Part shown: positions 5,964 to 12,191 of the stretch, one piece after another
Layout: each line of letters opens with the position of its first letter
Position numbering within the stretch: position 1 is the stretch's first letter
Source of the DNA: a virus
Reading direction: 5' to 3' (one strand)
IMG/VR virus record: IMGVR_UViG_3300034073_003959
Coordinates: 1 to 40,014 of that record
Length of the DNA stretch: 40,014 nt
Notes under the pieces: model-generated
The model's database searches: none
What the model was told of the DNA's origin: nothing
Seen by the model: the letters and a program-made list of their open reading frames with translations, nothing else
Program-made: the position numbers and the translations under genes

Positions 5964-6247
5964 ACTCGATCCCCTCCGCCCCCGAGGTACTCGACCTCTG
6001 GCGACGCTGCGCTCCGCCGGACTCCTCCGAACGGGACCGCGTCCTCGCCTTCTACGCCGCGCTCGTCCGCGGCGGCGCGAGCCTCGACGAGCTCCCCCTG
6101 CCCGTCGAGATCCTGAACCCGCTCCGGCGGAACGGCGTCGTCTCCGCCGAGGAGCTCCGCGCTATGTCGTGGGGGAGTTTGATCTCCTTGAAGGGGATCG
6201 GCCCGACCCGCGCCCGAGAGATCCGTCGCGTCCTCGGAGTCCAATGA
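5960..6247 (+). CDS. Small helix-hairpin-helix protein
   Basis: 95 residues, ATG overlapping the preceding TGA. The C-terminal 45 residues (LNPLRRNGVVSAEELRAMSW, then ISLKGIGPTRAREIRRVLG) form an HhH module, with GIG as the non-specific DNA backbone-binding hairpin. The layout L-RxxGV-xxLxxMS-L--LKGIGxxRAxEI also resembles the alpha-CTD of RNA polymerase. The N-terminal half is helical with no motif. A DNA-binding partner of the recombination proteins, or an alpha-CTD mimic acting in transcription, are both possible. Confidence 0.65.
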   Translation: MNSIPSAPEVLDLWRRCAPPDSSERDRVLAFYAALVRGGASLDELPLPVEILNPLRRNGVVSAEELRAMSWGSLISLKGIGPTRAREIRRVLGVQ

Positions 6248-6444
6248 ACCTCTCTCGTCTCGACGGCCCGGTCGCGCTGCTCGCCCGCGCGCAACTCCTC
6301 GCCAACGACCAGCGGCGGACTTGGTTCCTCGTCCGTTCGACCGACGCCGTCTACGCGACGGCCGACGTCGACGACGTGCCTACCGGCGCGGTCGTCGCGA
6401 AGCTGATTCCCGGCGCCCCTGCTCCCACCTTGATCCGTGTCTGA
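6244..6444 (+). CDS. Small hypothetical protein
   Basis: 66 residues, ATG overlapping the HhH gene's stop (ATGA). The pattern is an N-terminal helix (LDGPVALLARAQLLANDQ) followed by strands (TWFLVRSTDAVYATADVDDV) and a Pro/Ala-rich end. It could be a compact alpha/beta domain. No family recognised. The next possible start (GTG 6437) overlaps its stop. Confidence 0.5.
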   Translation: MNLSRLDGPVALLARAQLLANDQRRTWFLVRSTDAVYATADVDDVPTGAVVAKLIPGAPAPTLIRV

Positions 6445-6628
6445 ATCCGAATCGCCTCGCCCTATCTCCTGTGGATCCCTCGACTTTTACGTCCATCGCG
6501 GCGTCCGCCTCTGGCGCCAAGAACCTCCGGCCGACGTCCTCCCGGACCTCCTCCCCGGCCGACCGCCTCTTGACGGTGACGGTCGCGGCTCTCGTCGGTC
6601 TCGCGCTCGCCCTGGCCGGACCGTCTGA
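6437..6628 (+). CDS. Possible small protein overlapping the next frame
   Basis: 63 residues from GTG 6437, which overlaps the preceding stop by 8 nt. The first 45 residues (SCGSLDFYVHRGVRLWRQEP and following) have good codon bias and a protein-like pattern. The last 18 residues are Arg/Gly-rich and lie over the well-supported membrane frame 6471-6695. Both frames may be translated, or a frameshift may join them; the sequence alone does not decide. Confidence 0.35.
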   Translation: MSESESPRPISCGSLDFYVHRGVRLWRQEPPADVLPDLLPGRPPLDGDGRGSRRSRARPGRTV

Positions 6629-6695
6629 GACCTCGATCGACGAGCTCTGCTCTCGGTCGCAACCGAACCCGTCCCTCACCTGCCGGAGGTTTTGA
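6471..6695 (+). CDS. Small membrane protein, start uncertain
   Basis: Up to 74 residues from GTG 6471, or shorter from TTG 6570 or GTG 6576. The key feature is a hydrophobic helix (LLTVTVAALVGLALALAG), followed by a polar tail with two Cys. The first 33 codons overlap frame 6437-6628 and have a less convincing composition, so a start near 6570 is plausible. Its TGA overlaps the exonuclease ATG (TGATG), with GGAGG just upstream, which supports translation through this frame. Confidence 0.45.
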   Translation: MDPSTFTSIAASASGAKNLRPTSSRTSSPADRLLTVTVAALVGLALALAGPSETSIDELCSRSQPNPSLTCRRF

Positions 6696-7579
6696 TGAGC
6701 TACGCCGCTCCCCGACTCACGCGCGAGCAGTACGAGGCGTTCGGAGGCTGGAACGCCAGCCTCTTGAAGGTCGCCCTCGCGCGGACTCCCGCTCACGCCT
6801 ATCGGCAGTATCTGGCCCCCGATCGAGAGCCGACCGTCGAGACGGCGGCGATGAGGATCGGGACTCTCGTCCACCTCGCTCTCCTCGAGCCTCCCGTCTT
6901 CGACGCGCTCCTCGTCACCGACAAGGGGACGACGACCAAGGCGTATCAGCTCGAGCTCGCTCAGGCCGAGGCCGACGGTCGACGCCTCGTCCAATCCAAG
7001 GAGCGAGACCTGGCGGCAGCGATGGCCGACGCGATCCGCCGCCATCCGAACGTCGGCGCCCACTTCCCGGTCGGAGGTCACGAGCTCAACGAGCTCTCCC
7101 TCTGCTGGACGAACGCCGACAACGTCAAGTGTCGAGCTCGCCTCGACGCGCTCCGCTGGACCGGCTCGAGCGTTTGGATCGGCGACCTCAAGTCGTCCGC
7201 CGACGCGAGTCCCGAGGAGTTCGGCCGCTCCGCGGTCAACTTCAACTACCTCCTCCAAGCCGCGTTCTACGTCGACGGAGTCCGGGCCTGCGGGGAGTCC
7301 CTCGATCAACTCCTCGATCTACCGGCGGGGACCGTCGCGTCGTGCCCGCTCGCGTTCGAGTTCGTCGTCGTCGAGAAGGAGCGGCCCCATAGCGTCGCCC
7401 GTTACGTCCTCACCGACGATCAGCTCGCCCTCGGCCGGCGCATGTGCGACCGCGCGCTGGCCCTCGTCGAGGCGGCGAGCGCGACGGATTACTGGCCGGG
7501 ATACGACTACTCGGCGAGACCTCTCGAGCTGCCCCCTTGGGGCGAACGGTCGATCGCTCGTCTGACGGAGGGAACGTGA
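6695..7579 (+). CDS. PD-(D/E)XK exonuclease (RecE / exodeoxyribonuclease VIII type)
   Basis: 294 residues from ATG 6695, preceded by GGAGG five bases upstream. Seen: WNASLLKVALARTPAHAY near the start, MRIGTLVHLALLEP (about 50-63), NVKCRARLDALRW, then WIGDLKSSADAS with the D-x-K of the active site, and FNYLLQAAFYVDG near 185-197, a typical helix of these nucleases. This matches the PDDEXK_1-like family of phage exonucleases that produce 3' overhangs for RecT. The D/E residue before the D-x-K is most likely in the RLD segment. The gene lies 1.6 kb after recT in the same operon, with small genes between them. Its stop overlaps the next GTG. Confidence 0.85.
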   Translation: MSYAAPRLTREQYEAFGGWNASLLKVALARTPAHAYRQYLAPDREPTVETAAMRIGTLVHLALLEPPVFDALLVTDKGTTTKAYQLELAQAEADGRRLVQSKERDLAAAMADAIRRHPNVGAHFPVGGHELNELSLCWTNADNVKCRARLDALRWTGSSVWIGDLKSSADASPEEFGRSAVNFNYLLQAAFYVDGVRACGESLDQLLDLPAGTVASCPLAFEFVVVEKERPHSVARYVLTDDQLALGRRMCDRALALVEAASATDYWPGYDYSARPLELPPWGERSIARLTEGT

Positions 7580-7833
7580 GCCTCCCGCGCGGATACCTCC
7601 TAAGACTCGTCCACCGTCACGTCCTCGAGAACGACGGCGACTCGCTCAACCAGAGCCGCGCGGCTTTGGCGGCGATCGGATACCTGTTCGTCGCGGCCGT
7701 CAGCGGCTCGGTCGAGGAGCTCAAGGATCTCCCCCCGATCGAGGACTCGACCGCGGAGCTGATCCAAGGCCTCGGCGAGGGACTCCTCCTCGAAGCGACA
7801 GCCGACCTTCCGCCGGAGAGGGACGAGCCGTGA
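7576..7833 (+). CDS. Small acidic helical protein between exonuclease and sigma factor
   Basis: 85 residues from GTG 7576, overlapping the exonuclease TGA (GTGA). Predominantly helical and acidic: SRAALAAIGYLFVAAVSGSV could be a buried helix, then EELKDLPPIEDSTAELIQGL. It has no recognised family. Its TGA overlaps the sigma factor GTG, so its translation is coupled to both enzymes. It could modulate one of them, but no evidence says which. Confidence 0.55.
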   Translation: MSLPRGYLLRLVHRHVLENDGDSLNQSRAALAAIGYLFVAAVSGSVEELKDLPPIEDSTAELIQGLGEGLLLEATADLPPERDEP

Positions 7834-8870
7834 ATCGGGCCGGGATCGGATGGTGGCTCGATCAGGTCGGCCGAGTGCCTCTCCTGACGCCGACGCAGGA
7901 GATCGAGCTCGGCGGTCGGGTCCAGGCCTGGCTCTGCCATCCGGACGGCCCGCAAGCGGCTCCGCCAAAGGTGCGACGGAGCGGCGCGAAGGCTCGCGAG
8001 CAGTTCGTCGCCGCGAACCTCCGCCTGGCCGTCTCGTACGTCACGAAACACTGCGGTCGACTCGTCCGCCTCGGGTATCAGGACGACCTCGTCCAGGCCG
8101 CGAACCTCGGGGTGATCCGAGCCGTCGAGAAGTTCGACCCGACCCGCGGGTATCGGTTCTCGACCTACGCGTATTGGTGGATCCGCCAAAGCGTGAACCG
8201 TTGGATCGACCAGCACACGCGCATGGTCTCGATGCCCGGTTCCCACGCGCAAATCCTCTCGCGCGTCGAGACGTCTCGGCGTCGACTCCTCGCGCAGCTC
8301 GCCAGGGAGCCGACGCGGGAGGAGCTCGCGGCCGAGGTCGGGATCTCGGTCCCGTTCCTCGACGACCTGCTCGCCCGCGCTCGCTCCCACCTGAGCCTCG
8401 ACCAGTCGGCCGACGAGGACGGCGGAGACCTCGGCCTGTTCGTCGGCCGGGACGATCCCGATCCGGCGGATCTCGAGGAGCGCGCCGCGACCTCGACCCG
8501 CGTCGAGGAGCTCCTCGGCGGCCTCACTCCTCAACAAAGGCGCGTCGTGCGGATGCGACACGGGCTGGACGGTCCGCCGCTGAGCGCGGCCGAGGTGGCG
8601 CGGTCGGAGCGGATCTCCTCGCGAGCGGTGGAGCGGATCCTCCGCGAGGCCTTGACGGCGATGGGACGTTCGGCGAAAGCTCCTCGGTCGACCGCGCCGC
8701 CGCCCGATCCGGAGCGGACCGAGGCGATCGGTCAACTCACTCTCTTCCCAGGTCCCGGAGGATCCCTCGAGCCGCTTGGAGGTGGCGCTCGTCGACGTCG
8801 TCGATCAACGCCGCGCGGCACTCCAGCTCCGCGACGCGCCGGACGTACTGGCCCAGCAGATGCTGCTTGA
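7830..8870 (+). CDS. Phage-encoded sigma-70 family RNA polymerase sigma factor
   Basis: 346 residues from GTG 7830. Region 1.2-like residues GWWLDQVGRVPLLTPTQEIE at 7-25; region 2 at about 55-132 with ANLRLAVSYV, DDLVQAANLGVIRAVEKFDP, GYRFSTYAYWWIRQSVNRW (the -10 recognition and melting helix); region 3 with REPTREELAAEVGIS near 159-173; region 4 near 230-280 with LTPQQRRVVRMRHGLDG and an HTH (LSAAEVARSERISSRAVERI). The order and wording match cyanobacterial RpoD-type group 2/3 sigma factors. It has no anti-sigma partner nearby. The last 60 residues are Pro/Arg-rich; the final 134 nt overlap the convergent minus-strand gene. It is a good candidate to direct late transcription of the minus strand. 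Confidence 0.9.
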   Translation: MNRAGIGWWLDQVGRVPLLTPTQEIELGGRVQAWLCHPDGPQAAPPKVRRSGAKAREQFVAANLRLAVSYVTKHCGRLVRLGYQDDLVQAANLGVIRAVEKFDPTRGYRFSTYAYWWIRQSVNRWIDQHTRMVSMPGSHAQILSRVETSRRRLLAQLAREPTREELAAEVGISVPFLDDLLARARSHLSLDQSADEDGGDLGLFVGRDDPDPADLEERAATSTRVEELLGGLTPQQRRVVRMRHGLDGPPLSAAEVARSERISSRAVERILREALTAMGRSAKAPRSTAPPPDPERTEAIGQLTLFPGPGGSLEPLGGGARRRRRSTPRGTPAPRRAGRTGPADAA

Positions 8871-9024
8871 GGTGATAGTCGCGGACGATCGCGTCGGCCG
8901 CCTCTCGTAGCTCGGAGAGGCTCATTTCGCGGAGGATCGCCCTGTGGGACTCGCGGACGAACTCCGCCTCCACACTGAGGTCGAAGCTGAGCCAGAACCT
9001 CGTGAGAGAGGACGCGTCGCGCAC
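8737..9024 (-). CDS. Small helical protein at the end of the late cluster, possibly NblA-like
   Basis: 95 residues from GTG 9024; GTG 8973 or ATG 8925 are alternatives. Seen: LSVEAEFVRESHRAILREMS, then ELREAADAIVRDYHLKQHLL and GQYVRRVAELECRAAL, a two-helix pattern. Aligned without gaps, the spacing of LS-E--F-----------MS and the following hydrophobic helix resembles NblA, the roughly 60-residue cyanobacterial protein that triggers phycobilisome breakdown and is carried by some cyanophages. Several NblA hallmark residues are not obvious, so this is a weak call. It is convergent with the sigma gene (134-nt overlap). The 140 nt between it and the lysin gene hold nothing I recognise. Confidence 0.4.
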   Translation of the reverse strand: MRDASSLTRFWLSFDLSVEAEFVRESHRAILREMSLSELREAADAIVRDYHLKQHLLGQYVRRVAELECRAALIDDVDERHLQAARGILRDLGRE

Positions 9025-9164
9025 CGCGCCGTTCGTTTGCGTCGGAGTCGACGATCGAGGAGCGGTCTGCTGGGTCGTCGTGGGACTGGGTCTCGAGGTC
9101 CGATGCGCGAGCGGACACCGAGCCCTCGAGATCCTCGACCAAATGAACCGCAGCGCGGGGAACC

Positions 9165-10331
9165 TCACGAGACCTTGAAGCGGTGGACCCACATTCCGGT
9201 CCGCTTGAGGTCGAGCTCCCGCCGCTGGTAGATCGCCCGAGCGTCGGCGAGCGATTGACCGGCGACGCACGTCGCGTAGATCAGGCCGGCCGAGTAGTAA
9301 CCGTCGAAGAACCGGGAGCCGAGGGTGTAGCCCCAGGCCGCCGCGTTGAACTCGGACCAGGGGTCCTTGACGTCGAGCATCCAGTCTCCGCTCGGACGTT
9401 TCATCGCTCCGTCGAGGACGATGACGTGACCGGATCGGGTGAACCATCCGTGAGTGACGAGGAGCTCGCCGGCCTTGAGCCAGGCGACGACCTGCGAGAG
9501 GGAGGCGTTGCCCTCGTACGCGTAATCCGTCCGGGGGTAGCTCTCCCGGATCATGGCGGCCATGACGTTCGGATCGCCGGCGGTCCCCTTGCGCCGGAGC
9601 TTCTGACGGATCCCGGCGACGTCTCGATCGCCGACCGCCATACCGATACAGGCGGCCTGACACGTCGACGCGTCCGGCTGGGAGAGATTCAGCGCGGCGA
9701 TCTTGGTCCGCCAGACCTCGACCTCCGCCTTGACGACCGCTTGGGTCGGTTGCGGTCGCGGATCCTGTTCCCGCATCAGGTCGATCAGTTTGGCCGCGTA
9801 GCTCGGGTCGGTCGCGTATCCCTGCTTGACGAGCTCCTCCGCGGCCGACTCTCTGTCCGGCGCTCGGTTGACGCCCTGGTACGTCTTGCCCGCGTGCGCG
9901 AAGTCCTTGTACCAACGATCGACGAGGAACTGGACGCCGGCCCGGATCGAGGGGAAATCCTGGAACTCCGCGACGACCTCGACGAGCCGACCGTCGACGA
10001 CCTCCTTTGTGACCCTCTTGGTCCCCTTCCCCTTGAGGCCCCAGTGGTTGTTCCTCCCCGACGGCGCCTTGCCCCACGCGCTCTCGAGCGCCCACTGAGC
10101 GGCGCAGAGCTCGGGGTAGCGACTCCCGGCGTCGAGCGCGGCCTGCGCGACGCCCTGCCAGGTGTTCGAGACGTCCCCAGCCTTCGAGGGGACGGCGGCC
10201 CGGAAGATGGAGAGGAACTCCGCTCGCTCCTCGACCGTCAGACAGTCCCAGGCGTAGGCCCAAGCCGCGTCCTGATGAGGGAGGTGCTCGTCCTTGTCGG
10301 TGTGACGAGCGGCCTGGAGGAAGTTCGTCAT
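9165..10331 (-). CDS. Two-domain lysin: glucosaminidase plus C39-like cysteine peptidase
   Basis: 388 residues from ATG 10331. The N-terminal domain (about 55-190) has AAQWALESAWG with Glu83 as likely catalytic acid, NNHWGLKG and FQDFPSIRAGVQFLVDRWY, the pattern of GH73/FlgJ-type N-acetylglucosaminidases that cut the glycan. The C-terminal domain (about 210-350) has SQPDASTCQAACIGMAVG (Cys224), TRSGHVIVLDG (His302) and MLDVKDPW (Asp323), the Cys-His-Asp order of C39-like peptidases. No signal peptide is present, so export would rely on the holin. The gene follows the small membrane genes, as expected for a lysis cassette, and its start overlaps the upstream stop. Confidence 0.85.
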   Translation of the reverse strand: MTNFLQAARHTDKDEHLPHQDAAWAYAWDCLTVEERAEFLSIFRAAVPSKAGDVSNTWQGVAQAALDAGSRYPELCAAQWALESAWGKAPSGRNNHWGLKGKGTKRVTKEVVDGRLVEVVAEFQDFPSIRAGVQFLVDRWYKDFAHAGKTYQGVNRAPDRESAAEELVKQGYATDPSYAAKLIDLMREQDPRPQPTQAVVKAEVEVWRTKIAALNLSQPDASTCQAACIGMAVGDRDVAGIRQKLRRKGTAGDPNVMAAMIRESYPRTDYAYEGNASLSQVVAWLKAGELLVTHGWFTRSGHVIVLDGAMKRPSGDWMLDVKDPWSEFNAAAWGYTLGSRFFDGYYSAGLIYATCVAGQSLADARAIYQRRELDLKRTGMWVHRFKVS

Positions 10332-10597
10332 CAGCCGAGGAAGCGCGTCGGGTCGAAGAGAGTCGCGACCGCCCGCAAGTCCTCAGGCGTCGCGACGGCG
10401 CCCGTCACCTCGAAAATCGACTGGCGGAGGATCCCGTTCGCGGACAGTCCGGTCGACTCCTGCCGACAGGCGTGTCGGAGCTTCGCGTCAACGACCGCGA
10501 ACACCGCCGGGAGACTCGACCGGAGGCTCGAGCTCGTCGTCGCTCTTGCGAGCGCGACCGCCAGACGGAGCAGCAGACGACGGATTGCTGGGGGCAT
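10331..10597 (-). CDS. Small protein in the lysis region
   Basis: 88 residues from ATG 10597, or 57 from GTG 10504. The N-terminal 40 residues from ATG are basic and Ser/Arg-rich (IRRLLLRLAVALARATTSSS), and this stretch lies over the end of the gene 10488-10802. The C-terminal half (DAKLRHACRQESTGLSANGI, then IFEVTGAVATPEDLRAVATL) looks like a real small domain known from other phages, function unknown. I suspect the GTG start near the previous stop. The TGA overlaps the lysin ATG. Confidence 0.45.
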   Translation of the reverse strand: MPPAIRRLLLRLAVALARATTSSSLRSSLPAVFAVVDAKLRHACRQESTGLSANGILRQSIFEVTGAVATPEDLRAVATLFDPTRFLG

Positions 10598-10802
10598 CGT
10601 TCTCGATCGGAGAGGACTTGACGAGGAGCGCGAGGAGCGCGGTGGGACCCGCGTAAATCGCCCCCTCGAGACGGCCGCGAGAGGAGTCGCAGGATCCGGG
10701 CCGGCGCGCCTCGCACGCCGCCAGATCCGCCGCGAATGTCCCGACTCCGACCGCGTAGAAGGTCACGATGCAGCGGATCAAGAGGCCCCGTTCGCCGCTC
10801 AT
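10488..10802 (-). CDS. Candidate holin or other small membrane lysis protein
   Basis: 104 residues from ATG 10802, overlapping the preceding stop (ATGA). Hydrophobic stretch 1 is LLIRCIVTFYAVGVGTFAAD (about 7-26), and stretch 2 is AIYAGPTALLALLV (about 48-61). The short loop between carries two Cys (ACEARRPGSC). A polar, Pro/Ser-rich C-terminal tail follows. Two short membrane segments, a charged tail and location directly before the lysin fit a holin, but no specific family is recognised. Confidence 0.5.
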   Translation of the reverse strand: MSGERGLLIRCIVTFYAVGVGTFAADLAACEARRPGSCDSSRGRLEGAIYAGPTALLALLVKSSPIENDAPSNPSSAAPSGGRARKSDDELEPPVESPGGVRGR

Positions 10803-11065
10803 CGCTCGAGATCCTCGATACGGCGATCGTGATCGGTCACCTTCAGTTCGACCCGGTCGATCCGAGGCTCGAGCGCCCCGACGAGTCGCACGAGTTCGGA
10901 GGCGCTCCGCTCGAGGTGAGTAAGACGCGTGGGCAAGGAGACGACCAGCCAGAACACGCCGCCCGCGGAAGAGACGATTGCCGAAGCCAGGACGGCCGCG
11001 GCGGTCGCCTCGGCGATCTGGAGACGCGAATAAGGCTTGCCGCGGTCAGGTTCCGAGGAGGACAC
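10799..11065 (-). CDS. Membrane plus coiled-coil protein, lysis or tail-associated
   Basis: 88 residues from GTG 11065. A hydrophobic segment (ATAAAVLASAIVSSAGGVFW, continuing LVVSL) is followed by a heptad-like coiled coil (LTHLERSASELVRLVGALEP, then RIDRVELKVTDHDRRIEDLE). The layout of a membrane segment and charged coil is typical of XhlA-like or spanin-like phage proteins, which act with the holin. The repeated late element lies 20 nt upstream, so it may start its own transcript, leading the lysis cassette. Confidence 0.5.
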   Translation of the reverse strand: MSSSEPDRGKPYSRLQIAEATAAAVLASAIVSSAGGVFWLVVSLPTRLTHLERSASELVRLVGALEPRIDRVELKVTDHDRRIEDLER

Positions 11066-11085
11066 GGCCGGACGGTTGATCTGCC

Positions 11086-11100
11086 GTCAACGTACCGACG
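11086..11100 (-). promoter_or_regulatory. Repeated late intergenic element, copy F
   Basis: In the direction of transcription the sequence is CGTCGGTACGTTGAC. It lies 20 nt before the GTG at 11065 in a 41-nt gap. It shares T3, C4, G6, A8, T12, G13 with the strongest copies and is most like copy E. Interpreted as a candidate late promoter element on position and repetition alone. Confidence 0.5.
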
Positions 11101-11106
11101 GCGCCC

Positions 11107-12147
11107 TTAGAGCATCCGCGCGCAAAACGCCATGCTCGCGATGTCGGGGGGAGTCGTGGTGCTGTTTTTGAGAGTGACGACTTCCCATTCCTCGACGCCC
11201 GCCTCGACGACGAGTCCGTCGCCGTTCGACATCGTGTTCGACTGGACTCCGACGAGGCCGAAGTCGCTCGGCAGCCCCTCGAGGACGTAAGCGTTGTACG
11301 CGAGTCCGGCGTAGATCGGAGAGAACCTCGAGGCGTAAGCGGGGTTGGACGCCGTGTCGTGCCCCGGCAACGTGATGACCGACCTCGAGATCGTGTTGTT
11401 GTTCGAGGCGGCGTTGCCGATGTTGGAGGGGAACTCTTGCCAGAAGTTGCCGCTGTTGTTACTAGCGGATCCCCAGCACGCGTACTTGTAGTGGCAGTTG
11501 TATTGATAGCGCAACCAAGTCGAACCCGTTAGGCCTTTGAGCGCGTAACCGATGTCGATGTCTCGGCGCAGCCCGTAGTTCTGGCAAAATCCTCCCCAAG
11601 AGAATCGCTGGTTGACGTAAAAGTTGGGGAACCAAACGTTGTGCATCGACCTCTTTGAGAGGTCGGCCCAGGATTGAGGCGTCGCGTTAGTCGACGTATA
11701 GAACCAGCAAAGCTGGGTCGATCCTTGCTTGAGGACGAAGGCCGTGAATTTGTCGTCGACTCCGCTCGTGTAACGACGGACAATCAAGGAGCTCGACGTG
11801 CTCAAGGTCCCAACGGAGACCAAGAAGTTCGTCGAGTTACCGGCGGTCGATCCGAAGTCGAGATACTGCGTCCCGAGCGGAACGTGGGTCGCGACGTTCC
11901 AACCGGCAACCGCTCGAGAGTAATGGAGAGTCCCAGAGACAAAAGTCCACCAGACGTAGTCGGATCCGTAGGCGTCCGCGGTCAGTTGGACGCTATGGAC
12001 GAGGTGATCGTACGAGCCGTTTGTCCACCGATCGACGCAGCCGCCGACCGCCAATCCGGCGTCGACGTGAGCCTGCTCGAGAGCCACCATTAGCTGAGCG
12101 CCCGTCCACCCTGCGGCGAGGTTGATGTCCGCTCGAGTGCAAACCAT
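11107..12147 (-). CDS. Candidate receptor-binding tail protein
   Basis: 346 residues from ATG 12147. Seen: a short N-terminal helix with DINLAAGWTGAQLMVALEQA, then a long Ser/Thr/Asn/Trp/Tyr-rich beta-type region, including WGGFCQNYGLRRDIDIGYAL and NNSGNFWQEFPSNIG. Low charge, many aromatic and Asn residues and several Cys are usual for host-recognition tips. The DNA is visibly less GC-rich than its neighbours, suggesting replaceable, recently acquired sequence. It is the last tail gene before the lysis cassette, the usual place of a receptor-binding protein. No specific family recognised. Confidence 0.55.
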   Translation of the reverse strand: MVCTRADINLAAGWTGAQLMVALEQAHVDAGLAVGGCVDRWTNGSYDHLVHSVQLTADAYGSDYVWWTFVSGTLHYSRAVAGWNVATHVPLGTQYLDFGSTAGNSTNFLVSVGTLSTSSSLIVRRYTSGVDDKFTAFVLKQGSTQLCWFYTSTNATPQSWADLSKRSMHNVWFPNFYVNQRFSWGGFCQNYGLRRDIDIGYALKGLTGSTWLRYQYNCHYKYACWGSASNNSGNFWQEFPSNIGNAASNNNTISRSVITLPGHDTASNPAYASRFSPIYAGLAYNAYVLEGLPSDFGLVGVQSNTMSNGDGLVVEAGVEEWEVVTLKNSTTTPPDIASMAFCARML

Positions 12148-12176
12148 ACCCAGTCCGCCGGATCTACGACTCCGCG

Positions 12177-12191
12177 ATCAGGCTACGGAGT
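12177..12191 (-). promoter_or_regulatory. Repeated late intergenic element, copy C
   Basis: Transcription-direction sequence ACTCCGTAGCCTGAT, lying 29 nt before the ATG at 12147. It differs from copies A and B at only three bases and continues CGCGG exactly as copy A does. It overlaps the stop codon of the upstream gene, which shows that the element is conserved as DNA or RNA rather than as protein. Confidence 0.65.

Noticed and set aside
9183-10832. Plus-strand frame of about 549 codons over the lysin gene
   Set aside because: Antisense to a well-supported lysin and low in recognisable structure.
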